DNA from: Lachnospiraceae bacterium
Lineage (GTDB): Bacteria > Bacillota > Clostridia > Lachnospirales > Lachnospiraceae
Length of the DNA stretch: 37,642 nucleotides
NCBI GenBank assembly: GCA_017557525.1
Contig: JAFYYN010000190.1
Location: 1-37,642 of the forward strand
Direction: 5' to 3'
This document shows positions 31,746-37,642 of this stretch, in pieces (within the stretch, counting starts at the first letter, position 1; every line of letters begins with the position of its first letter). Under the pieces are notes generated by a model. It did no database searches. It saw only the letters and a program-made list of their open reading frames with translations, and was not told the DNA's origin. The translations under genes and the position numbers were made by a program.

Positions 31746-32750
31746 ATGCCAAAAATATTTACGCCTCCCGTTCTTGAGATACCCGATGATGAATTTGAGA
31801 AAATGATGATGCGGGAACTGGATCAGTCCCGTATACAGGAACAGAAGTACCTCGGGGTATATACCGTTACCAATAAGACTATCAGGGATATGTCTGATGG
31901 TGAGGAATCTGTTAGAAGTCCTTATAAAAATGAGAGGACAGTAGAAGAGCAGTTTGAGGGTAACTATTTCTCGACAGAAGAAAAGGAACAGCTCGTAGAA
32001 GACAATATGAAGCTGATTGATAAATGTATCGGTCAGTTCATGCCTAAAAATGATAATGACAGAAAGTTCTTCTGTTTTGAGGATATAGTTGAGTGCTGCA
32101 ACTGGGGCTTTCTGAAAGCCTGTGATAATTATCCCCGTACTAATGCCACAGCTAAGTTCTCCTCATTTGCTTATGACATCATGTCAAATGAGTGTCGTGA
32201 TTTTATAAGAAAGTGCAAAGCTAAGAAGAGGGGTAAGGCCGTAACCGACTCTCTTGATACTCCTGTTGCCGGAGGGGATGGAGGAGACAAGGAAAAAACC
32301 ATAGGAGATACCCTCGGACACAACTTTGCAAACGAAGACTTCGATCAGTCTGAAGAAAATCTCGCCATGAAGAGCCTCATTTCGTCCGTCTTTGAAGGAA
32401 TGGATGAGGAGAGCGTCCTTATCCTTACCTATTCCTTTGGCCTAGGTATGGCGGGTTATCCCCATGAGGAATACGAGATATCAGATATTCTGCATATTCC
32501 GAGAGCTTCGGTTAAAAAGAAACTCGGAGAGGCACTTGAGATGTTCAAGTTTGCTCTCTACCAGCAGGGTCTTCTTTCGGAAGCAGAGGGGGTTCTGAAG
32601 GATATCCTCGGATATACACAGGACGAGATAGATGACAAGCTTGAGGATACGGCAAAGATATATATGGAATCTTTTGATATTCCTATATCAGACTCTGTAA
32701 ATGAAGACGGTGATTTTGATGAAGAATCGGGAATATTTACGTTTAATTAA
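31746..32750 (+). CDS. Plasmid-encoded sigma-70-like factor
   Basis: 334 residues from ATG 31746 after GGGAGGTAAGG. Residues about 80-165 resemble sigma region 2 (EQLVEDNMKLIDKCIGQFM, FEDIVECCNWGFLKACDNYP, AKFSSFAYDIMSNECRDFIR). SLDTPVAGG and IGDTLGH match the SLDxPV...xLGDxxxD link of primary sigma factors. Residues about 215-270 resemble region 4 (SVLILTYSFGLGMAGYPHEE, ISDILHIPRASVKKKLGEAL) with a helix-turn-helix. A 65-residue acidic C-terminal tail is extra. The -10 recognising aromatic residues are only partly kept. It probably directs polymerase to plasmid promoters, though region 2 is divergent. The last codons include the B-box CGTTTAATTA. Confidence 0.75.
   Translation: MPKIFTPPVLEIPDDEFEKMMMRELDQSRIQEQKYLGVYTVTNKTIRDMSDGEESVRSPYKNERTVEEQFEGNYFSTEEKEQLVEDNMKLIDKCIGQFMPKNDNDRKFFCFEDIVECCNWGFLKACDNYPRTNATAKFSSFAYDIMSNECRDFIRKCKAKKRGKAVTDSLDTPVAGGDGGDKEKTIGDTLGHNFANEDFDQSEENLAMKSLISSVFEGMDEESVLILTYSFGLGMAGYPHEEYEISDILHIPRASVKKKLGEALEMFKFALYQQGLLSEAEGVLKDILGYTQDEIDDKLEDTAKIYMESFDIPISDSVNEDGDFDEESGIFTFN
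32740..32749 (+). promoter_or_regulatory. B-box overlapping the sigma gene stop codon
   Basis: CGTTTAATTA spans the last codons of the sigma-like gene and lies 41 bp upstream of the first pilin gene, the same distance as at 15537 and 19650. Confidence 0.5.
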
Positions 32751-32780
32751 TTATCAAATTAAATCAGGAGGTTTTTAACT

Positions 32781-33239
32781 ATGAAAACAAGAATTTTAAA
32801 GCTGTGTATCCTTGCACTTGCCATGCTCCCCTTAACCTTCTTTCCTTCTCAGGAGAGGGTGTATGCAGCAGGAGAGGATAAGAGTACGGAACAGAGCACG
32901 GAAGCTACAACTCTTAATGAAAAAGAACTTGGAGACCTTAATGTGACTATGGGTTCGGACGGAAAGCTGACTACTTCCTTTGACGAAAAAACGGATTCCA
33001 CATCTACATGGAATACAATCTTTCAGAAGTATAAGGTGATAATTACCGGTATAAGTGGTTTAGCAACCCTTACCTTCATCGCAATCTTTGTTATTCTTAT
33101 GCTCAAGCTTGCGAAGTCTTCCGATAATCCTACGGAAAGAAGTAAGATTCTTAACGGAGTCATTTGGACATGTATTGCCCTTGCCCTAACCGGCTCAGCA
33201 ACCCTTATCTGTGCCCTTGCTTGGAACGCTCTTAAGTAA
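32781..33239 (+). CDS. VirB2-like pilin with signal peptide
   Basis: 152 residues from ATG 32781 after CAGGAGG. Signal peptide about 1-30 (ending VYAAGE). An acidic stretch (31-75) precedes two membrane helices (about 84-112 and 125-150) joined by a polar loop (KSSDNPTERSKI). A signal peptide followed by two helices with a short loop is the VirB2/TrbC pilin layout, and the place in front of VirB3/VirB4-like genes fits. The C-terminal half is clearly similar to the next gene: YKVIITGISGLATLTFIAIF against YKGFVIGVLGLADLTMIAIF. Confidence 0.7.
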   Translation: MKTRILKLCILALAMLPLTFFPSQERVYAAGEDKSTEQSTEATTLNEKELGDLNVTMGSDGKLTTSFDEKTDSTSTWNTIFQKYKVIITGISGLATLTFIAIFVILMLKLAKSSDNPTERSKILNGVIWTCIALALTGSATLICALAWNALK

Positions 33240-33255
33240 AAAGGACTGATGTTTT

Positions 33256-33582
33256 ATGTATTTATTAAAAATACTACGTGATGTTGATATAGATTGGAAT
33301 AGCGGAGATGGATCAACTAACACCTCTGATTCCAGTCTTATCAGCATGATAAATGATTTTCTGCAAAGCTATAAAGGCTTTGTTATTGGTGTGCTCGGAC
33401 TCGCAGACCTTACTATGATAGCAATATTTATTTGGCTCTGTATTAACCTTTCCGCAGGTTCTACTAATTTTGCAGGAAAGAACAATAACGGAAAGAGACT
33501 TTTACTATGGTGTATAGGAATGGCTCTCCTTGGTTCCATCAACCTTATCGTGTGCCTTCTCTATAATGCCTTCAGAGGATAA
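33256..33582 (+). CDS. Second VirB2-like membrane protein, paralog of the preceding
   Basis: 108 residues from ATG 33256. Two membrane helices (about 40-66 and 78-105) in the same register as in the preceding pilin, with shared QxYK, GLAxLTxIAIF and ALxGSxxLIxxLxxNA positions. It lacks the cleavable signal peptide of its paralog; its N-terminus (LLKILRDVDIDWNSGDGS) is polar. This suggests a tandem duplication with one copy as the secreted pilin and the other as an inner-membrane component. Gap to the upstream gene is 16 nt. Confidence 0.65.
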   Translation: MYLLKILRDVDIDWNSGDGSTNTSDSSLISMINDFLQSYKGFVIGVLGLADLTMIAIFIWLCINLSAGSTNFAGKNNNGKRLLLWCIGMALLGSINLIVCLLYNAFRG

Positions 33583-33587
33583 ATTTT

Positions 33588-33956
33588 ATGGAAATAAAAC
33601 CGCTTATGCAGATATATGCTCCCGTAATCTTAGGGGAGCCGACTTATATAAAATTCAGTAACGGTAACTACGGGACCACTACTCCTCAGAGGATAGATTC
33701 CATCAACTGTACGGAGAGAGGTCTTATTGTGGTTATGACTACTCAGAACTCCTGTTATAAGGGTGTCATCCCATATATAAAGAAACCTGAAGAGTATTGT
33801 GTGGGACAGGAAATTAAAAAAGGTTCCATGATTAAAATGAAAGACGGATCAAGCGAGATAGTAGACAGTATCGTTGAAATAAAAAGGGACGGTATCGTTG
33901 CAAAGCTCGGAAAAGGGATAGGATTCGGAAAGATCAAACTTCAGGGGATTAACTGA
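33588..33956 (+). CDS. Unknown small beta-rich protein
   Basis: 122 residues, not recognised. ATG 33588 lies 5 nt after the preceding stop codon. Alternating hydrophobic residues (GLIVVMTTQNSCYKGVIPYI, then IVDSIVEIKRDGIVAKLGKG) point to a beta barrel or sandwich; no signal peptide or membrane helix. Its place in the transfer operon between pilins and rep suggests an accessory transfer or regulatory role. Confidence 0.6.
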   Translation: MEIKPLMQIYAPVILGEPTYIKFSNGNYGTTTPQRIDSINCTERGLIVVMTTQNSCYKGVIPYIKKPEEYCVGQEIKKGSMIKMKDGSSEIVDSIVEIKRDGIVAKLGKGIGFGKIKLQGIN

Positions 33957-33988
33957 CAGGAGAGGGTTTAGTCAAGGGAAGAACCATA

Positions 33989-34001
33989 TTTACACCCTTT
34001 T
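33989..34001 (+). promoter_or_regulatory. Iteron-like half site before rep
   Basis: TTTACACCCTTTT resembles the iteron core TTTACACCCACTTTT with two bases missing, 22 bp before the rep start codon. It could let Rep repress its own gene. Confidence 0.35.
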
Positions 34002-34022
34002 AATTAGCATAGAGGTATATCA

Positions 34023-35093
34023 GTGAAAGTTTTAAGTGAATATAACATTATTGAAAAATCCAATAGCCTTGTACTATTAGATAAATATGCAGAAATAGAG
34101 GAAGCACCTTATATACTTTTGGATATTTATTTATCTCTGATAAATCCCAGAGAAAAGAATACAAAAACTGTTAAATTTCCAAAATCAGATTATGAGGATT
34201 TAAAAAATATAAAAAGGGTTAAACCTTCCACTCTTGAAAAGGATTTACAGAAGCTTATGATATCTGTTAAGCTTCCTGATCCCAATGACGAAGAAGCTTT
34301 CAGAATGAAACCTCTTTTTAGTGAATGTAGCTGTAAAAAAGAGTCAGACGGACAGTACTGGATCACTATGATCTGTGAAGAAGAAATGAATGATTATTTC
34401 TTTAATATTTCAAAGATAGGTTATATAAAGTACAGACTTGGAATGATGCGTAAACTTAACCTTACATCCCGGCTGTTATATAACGAGCTTCATAGTCATA
34501 AATACAAAAAGCCTTATTATTTATCAATAGATGAACTTGCAAAAATAATGAAGCTTACTACAAAGAACTTTAAGAATACTAAAGAGATAATGAGAAAATT
34601 AAGAGAATCAGTTGATTCTATAAATGATAATACCAATCTCAAGGTTTCTTTTAAAAAGCTGATAAACGGTAATAAAGAGATAACGGGAATAGATTTCAAT
34701 ATAGTCGTGGACGAAAATCAGATAGATGAAGATCTTTCCATGATTATATCAAGCCTTATGAATATAAGTTACGAAGAGGCCGAGCCCATAACCAAGGCTG
34801 CACAGCTTAATAAGCTTGATGATGACGATGTATCCGAGAGAATCAATTATATTCTCGGTAAATCTAATGTTAAGAATAAAATAGGTTACGCTATCAGAAT
34901 AATGAGTGATGAACTCTGGAATAAAATAAAAAATAACGATAATAATAAAGACTCTTATATTGATGGAGAAGTTGTTACCGCTGAAAAAAGTTTTACGAAA
35001 GAATATAACGAGGCAATAATCAATTCCTCAGAAAAAAAATATAAATTATATGCAGATGAAGATGGAAAAATGAGAAAAGAATATTTGGATTAA
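34023..35093 (+). CDS. Rep_3-type replication initiator
   Basis: 356 residues from GTG 34023 (AGAGGT upstream is weak). The first 115 residues form one winged-helix-like part (SLVLLDKYAEIEEAPYILLD). Residues about 125-230 form the second, with the strongest match to plasmid Rep_3 initiators: IGYIKYRLGMMRKLNLTSRL, LYNELHSHKYKKPYYLSIDE, then FKNTKEIMRKLRESVDSIND and a beta pair (LKVSFKKLINGNKEITGIDF). The rest is a helical C-terminal extension of about 110 residues. Rep_3 proteins bind iterons and open the origin; ten iterons lie directly downstream. This is the main evidence that the window belongs to a replicon. Confidence 0.85.
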   Translation: MKVLSEYNIIEKSNSLVLLDKYAEIEEAPYILLDIYLSLINPREKNTKTVKFPKSDYEDLKNIKRVKPSTLEKDLQKLMISVKLPDPNDEEAFRMKPLFSECSCKKESDGQYWITMICEEEMNDYFFNISKIGYIKYRLGMMRKLNLTSRLLYNELHSHKYKKPYYLSIDELAKIMKLTTKNFKNTKEIMRKLRESVDSINDNTNLKVSFKKLINGNKEITGIDFNIVVDENQIDEDLSMIISSLMNISYEEAEPITKAAQLNKLDDDDVSERINYILGKSNVKNKIGYAIRIMSDELWNKIKNNDNNKDSYIDGEVVTAEKSFTKEYNEAIINSSEKKYKLYADEDGKMRKEYLD

Positions 35094-35123
35094 ATTTTTC
35101 TTATTTTTCTTACTTTTGTGAGT

Positions 35124-35166
35124 GGATTTCATACCCACTTTTGCCGTGGATTTTACACCCACTTTT
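35124..35166 (+). repeat. Iteron cluster 1 (two copies)
   Basis: GGATTTCATACCCACTTTT (35124-35142) and GGATTTTACACCCACTTTT (35148-35166), starts 24 bp apart. Confidence 0.9.
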
Positions 35167-35300
35167 GAATTATAAAAGAATGTATTTTCTTATAAAATAT
35201 TCCACTTATTTTATTTCAGAGCTCTAAAACGCTTAATTTTATTGTAAATTTGCACAAATTATTATGTAAATCTGGGTGGTTTTTGTATAAATTATAGGGT

Positions 35301-35479
35301 GGATTTCAGACCCACTTTTGAATTGGATTTTACACCCACCTTTAATGGATTTTACACCCACTTTTTAAGGATTTTAAGCCCACTTTTATAGAGGATTTTA
35401 CTCCCACCTACAGGGTGGATTTCAGACCCACTTTTGAAGGATTCTGCACCCACTTTTTAAGGATTTCAGACCCACTTTT
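35301..35479 (+). repeat. Iteron cluster 2 (eight copies)
   Basis: Copies start at 35301, 35325, 35347, 35369, 35393, 35417, 35439 and 35461, so spacing is 22 or 24 bp, close to two helical turns. Consensus GGATTTYANACCCACTTTT. The copy at 35393 is the most divergent (CTCCCACCTAC end). All point the same way. Confidence 0.9.
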
Positions 35480-35619
35480 GAAGCCCGCAGACCGCATAGA
35501 ATCTAAAAAGTTAATGAGCCAATATATAATACTCTAATATTATTGTATAAACATTATTTGTCAAAAAATGGAAAAACAACATTGTTGTTCCACCCCTTTT
35601 TTGAAAGAAAGGACTTTTT

Positions 35620-35955
35620 ATGGCTGTTTACAATATGCCTCCCGATACAAGGGAACGAGAAAAAATAGTAGGTGGTGTCCTTGATCTGTTTCAGCTCCTC
35701 TGGATAGCGATAGGAGCCATACTGTATGCGATACACGCAATAATAATGTTCAGATTAGTAAGCTATATCTGTTTCTTTGCGGGTGTTCCTTTTTTGGTTT
35801 TTGGATTTATGTTTGCACTCAGAAAGAAAGACGATATGCCATATCCGACATATCTGAAATATAAGCTTATATATAACAGGAAAACCAGATACTACGTAAA
35901 TGCCGGATATCATAACGAGCTTGAATTTTCGGGAGAGGAGATTAAAAATGATTAG
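35620..35955 (+). CDS. PrgI/VirB3-like conjugation membrane protein
   Basis: 111 residues from ATG 35620, after TTGAAAGAAAGG. An N-terminal polar part (MAVYNMPPDTREREKIVGG) leads to two closely spaced membrane helices (about 22-42 and 45-68), then a basic tail with Tyr residues (YPTYLKYKLIYNRKTRYYV). This is the PrgI/TcpE/VirB3 layout of Gram-positive type IV secretion, a small inner-membrane partner of VirB4. It overlaps the next gene by 8 bp, as expected for co-translated complex members. Confidence 0.7.
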   Translation: MAVYNMPPDTREREKIVGGVLDLFQLLWIAIGAILYAIHAIIMFRLVSYICFFAGVPFLVFGFMFALRKKDDMPYPTYLKYKLIYNRKTRYYVNAGYHNELEFSGEEIKND

Positions 35956-37198
35956 ACTTTTAAATATATTAAAAGATACAGCCCCGCTCACAGCTGAATC
36001 ACAGGACACAAGCGGTTCCCTTATTCTCAGGATAGTCGTTATAGGTTTCATCATCATAGTCGTATTCTTAATTATTTTTTCTCTTCTCGTATTCCTTAAA
36101 CCCGAGATTTTCAGAAAAAAAACAGAGGATGAGGAAAAGGGCGTAAGTGTCAGATATGATGCCGAGATGACTCCGAAGGTCGGTGATACGAAGTCATTCC
36201 TACCCTATAAGGAAATAAAAAATAATTGTATAGACATGGGCAACTATAATTACAGGGCTATCATCGAGGTATCCTCCATAAACTATGGTCTGATGTCTGC
36301 AACTGAGCAGCAGATGGTAGATGCTTCGTATCGTTCTTTCCTTGACTCACTCGATTTTCCTATCGAGATATATATACAGACCAGGGAATTTGATTATCAG
36401 AGAGTAGTAGATGATCTTGAAGATAGGACTACGGCCTCTATTAAAAAGTATCCTCAGCTTGAGGATTATTGCAATCACTATATCTATGAGATGTCCGGAG
36501 TTACGGCTAAGTTTGGTAATTCTAAAATAAAAAAGAAATATGTGATAGTGCCTTTTGATCAGAACGAATTACAGGATGTATCTGAGCTTTCAGTTGCGGA
36601 AATAAATACTTTTGCTCAGGAAGAACTTATGAGCAGGTGTTCTATCGTCGTAAGCCATCTTGAATCAATAGGCCTTTCCGCAACCCTTCTCGACAGATCA
36701 TCCATAGCAGAGTGCCTTTATTCTTATTACCACAGGGATTCCTACAGGATAGCGGAGGATATAGTAAGCGGTTCTCTCAATTCCCTTGTTATTAACGGGC
36801 CGGATCACAGAGTTGATGACAGACAGGTACTCGACAGTATCCTAAGTCAGGCTCAAAACTCTATAAAAAACCGTCTTGTAAAAGCATCCTCTACTGATGA
36901 GGAACTAATGTTCTATAAATTTCTTGTCAACGAACTTGAAAAGTATAAACAGGACGACAGGAGTGAAGATATGGCTAACCTTCTTGCTAATTCATTTGAT
37001 GCGGCAGCGGGAGAGGGATATGAGGATTCATATTATGATTATGTAAAGAAAAATCCTGAAGCTAAGTTTTGGAATCTACCCGAAAAGGATTACAACAACG
37101 GAAAGATTACTATTCCTGAATGGGCTGATGCCTCCAAGTCTACTCTTGGTAATTCATCCGCACCCGAGATTAAGATTGCTGAATTTGAGGAAAATTAG
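35948..37198 (+). CDS. Membrane protein resembling the N-terminal domain of VirB4/TraC
   Basis: 416 residues. ATG 35948 is chosen because GGGAGAGGAG lies in the end of the upstream gene; a longer frame from 35900 has no ribosome site. One membrane helix (about 32-54) is followed by a cytoplasmic domain. YRAIIEVSSINYGLMSATEQ and SYRSFLDSLDFPIEIYIQTR match the TraC/VirB4 N-terminal domain (VSSINxxLxSxxEQ, FLxSLxFPIxIxIQxR). The P-loop ATPase part is absent, and a VirB4-like ATPase begins 110 bp downstream. So the domain exists here as a separate membrane-tied protein, probably an adaptor of the transfer channel. Confidence 0.7.
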   Translation: MIRLLNILKDTAPLTAESQDTSGSLILRIVVIGFIIIVVFLIIFSLLVFLKPEIFRKKTEDEEKGVSVRYDAEMTPKVGDTKSFLPYKEIKNNCIDMGNYNYRAIIEVSSINYGLMSATEQQMVDASYRSFLDSLDFPIEIYIQTREFDYQRVVDDLEDRTTASIKKYPQLEDYCNHYIYEMSGVTAKFGNSKIKKKYVIVPFDQNELQDVSELSVAEINTFAQEELMSRCSIVVSHLESIGLSATLLDRSSIAECLYSYYHRDSYRIAEDIVSGSLNSLVINGPDHRVDDRQVLDSILSQAQNSIKNRLVKASSTDEELMFYKFLVNELEKYKQDDRSEDMANLLANSFDAAAGEGYEDSYYDYVKKNPEAKFWNLPEKDYNNGKITIPEWADASKSTLGNSSAPEIKIAEFEEN

Positions 37199-37231
37199 TT
37201 GAGTATCCGGCATCTGGAAGACTGAAATCTA

Positions 37232-37260
37232 TCTATGGTTGGAATACCAACTACAGAGGG
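37232..37260 (+). repeat. 3'-end palindrome family (C), copy 8
   Basis: TCTATGGTTGG-AATA-CCAACTACAGA; core GGTTGGAATACCAACT at 37237-37252, 39 bp after the stop codon. No T-run follows. Confidence 0.65.
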
Positions 37261-37307
37261 ATATGGAGGGCAACGCGAACGCGATGTTTTCGTAAAGGAG
37301 AAGATAT

Positions 37308-37642
37308 ATGGCAACAAAAATCATAGATGAAACTAATTTTTTGGCAGACGGTAGCCGTTCAGAAGAACAGCTCATAGCCCCTGCCTCTATCCAATATACC
37401 TCAGAACACGAGCTTAAGATAGAAAATAACTATGTACGGTCCTTTGTAATAAAAGGATATCCTTCAAGGGTAAGCATCGGCTGGCTGAGGGAGTTTTTCG
37501 GATACAGAGGAGATATGGATGTTGTGGTTCATATAGTGCCCTCAAATGAAAGAACTGCTCTAGATGAACTTACGGCAAAGATAACTCAGTATGAGGCTCA
37601 GTATATGACGGAGCTTCAGAAGGGCTCAGTTAAAAATACAAC
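37308..37642 (+). CDS. VirB4-like conjugation ATPase (5' part only)
   Basis: ATG 37308 follows AAAGGAGAAG; the frame is open to the window edge (111 codons). The N-terminus has APASIQYTSEHELKIENNYV, then SFVIKGYPSRVSIGWLREFF, DVVVHIVPSN and LDELTAKITQYEAQYMTELQ. These match the N-terminal domain of VirB4/TraC-type ATPases of Gram-positive conjugative elements (xYxRxxxVxGYPxxVxxGWL, then a DVxxHIxP strand and a helix). The Walker motifs would lie beyond the window. It should power pilus or channel assembly together with the VirB3-like and adaptor proteins upstream. Confidence 0.75.
   Translation, partial: MATKIIDETNFLADGSRSEEQLIAPASIQYTSEHELKIENNYVRSFVIKGYPSRVSIGWLREFFGYRGDMDVVVHIVPSNERTALDELTAKITQYEAQYMTELQKGSVKNT

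Larger units (their letters stand above)
35124..35479. other. Iteron-type origin of replication
   Basis: Two iteron clusters separated by an AT-rich stretch (35167-35300) that could be the unwinding region. It sits directly downstream of the Rep_3 initiator gene. I found no exact DnaA box (TTATCCACA). The region 35094-35619 holds no gene. Confidence 0.8.

Noticed and set aside
35124-35479. CRISPR array
   Set aside because: The repeats are 19 bp with only 3-5 bp between them, degenerate, and lie next to a Rep_3 gene; they are iterons.
8450-37252. Palindrome (C) as integron attC sites, because it follows single genes
   Set aside because: The GTTRRRY/RYYYAAC core sites are not matched, most genes have their own promoters, and the element is far shorter than attC.

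Overview
The window looks like part of a large conjugative plasmid (or plasmid-like element) of an anaerobic low-GC Bacillota, most likely a Lachnospiraceae member such as Butyrivibrio, Pseudobutyrivibrio or Roseburia. The reasons are a class III (oxygen-sensitive) ribonucleotide reductase, strong AAGGAGG-type ribosome sites, giant VaFE/SpaA-type surface proteins and Lys/Tyr-rich fibronectin-like C-terminal domains typical of that family, and a Rep_3-type initiator next to an iteron origin and type IV secretion genes. The genus is an inference from gene content; no search was run.

Layout. 1-174 (minus strand) is the 5' end of a YdjM-like membrane hydrolase. 616-17669 is a surface and secretome region: a 2591-aa wall-anchored subtilase/SpaA/VaFE protein and three smaller secreted proteins ending in related fibronectin-like domains. 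A JAMM-domain protein with a small acidic partner, an intact type I toxin-antitoxin locus (toxin peptide 15205-15285 with a convergent antisense RNA) and a probable decayed relative (minus strand, 11493-11626) lie between them. 17865-24140 is a run of small accessory genes: a double Phd-like protein with an unknown partner, an Smr protein, an HTH/coiled-coil protein, a YodL-like protein, several unknowns, a 3D-domain peptidoglycan hydrolase and an XRE repressor. 24319-29663 is DNA metabolism: SSB, a small helical protein, NrdD fused to a glutaredoxin-like domain, and a CHC2/TOPRIM primase. 29889-37642 is the plasmid backbone: a CpaE/TadZ-like ATPase, a sigma-70-like factor, two paralogous VirB2-like pilins, a Rep_3 initiator with ten iterons, a PrgI/VirB3-like protein, a protein resembling the N-terminal part of VirB4, and the start of a VirB4 ATPase.

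The most interesting signal is a set of short sequences repeated across the window, which suggests plasmid-wide control. (A) A 15-bp box TTGCGTYTGTATCAA occurs eight times, twice in front of the XRE repressor gene; four copies sit in the spacer of a promoter whose -10 lies at a fixed 18-bp offset. (B) CGTTTAATTA occurs six times exactly, plus two CGTTAAATTAA variants, always on the plus strand upstream of a gene, often straight after a terminator; the plasmid-encoded sigma-like factor or a dedicated regulator could read it. (C) A palindrome with core TTGGGAWACCAA, often with CTRTGG on either side, occurs ten times, mostly at 3' ends of genes, once reversed inside the ATPase linker. Ordinary sigma-A promoters are also present (348, 8472, 11739, 29793).

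Working together, the right half would replicate (Rep/iterons, primase, SSB, NrdD for dNTPs), position and transfer the plasmid (CpaE-like ATPase, pilins, VirB3/VirB4, 3D hydrolase), while the left half gives the host surface and secreted proteins. Boundaries of the element are not visible in the window.
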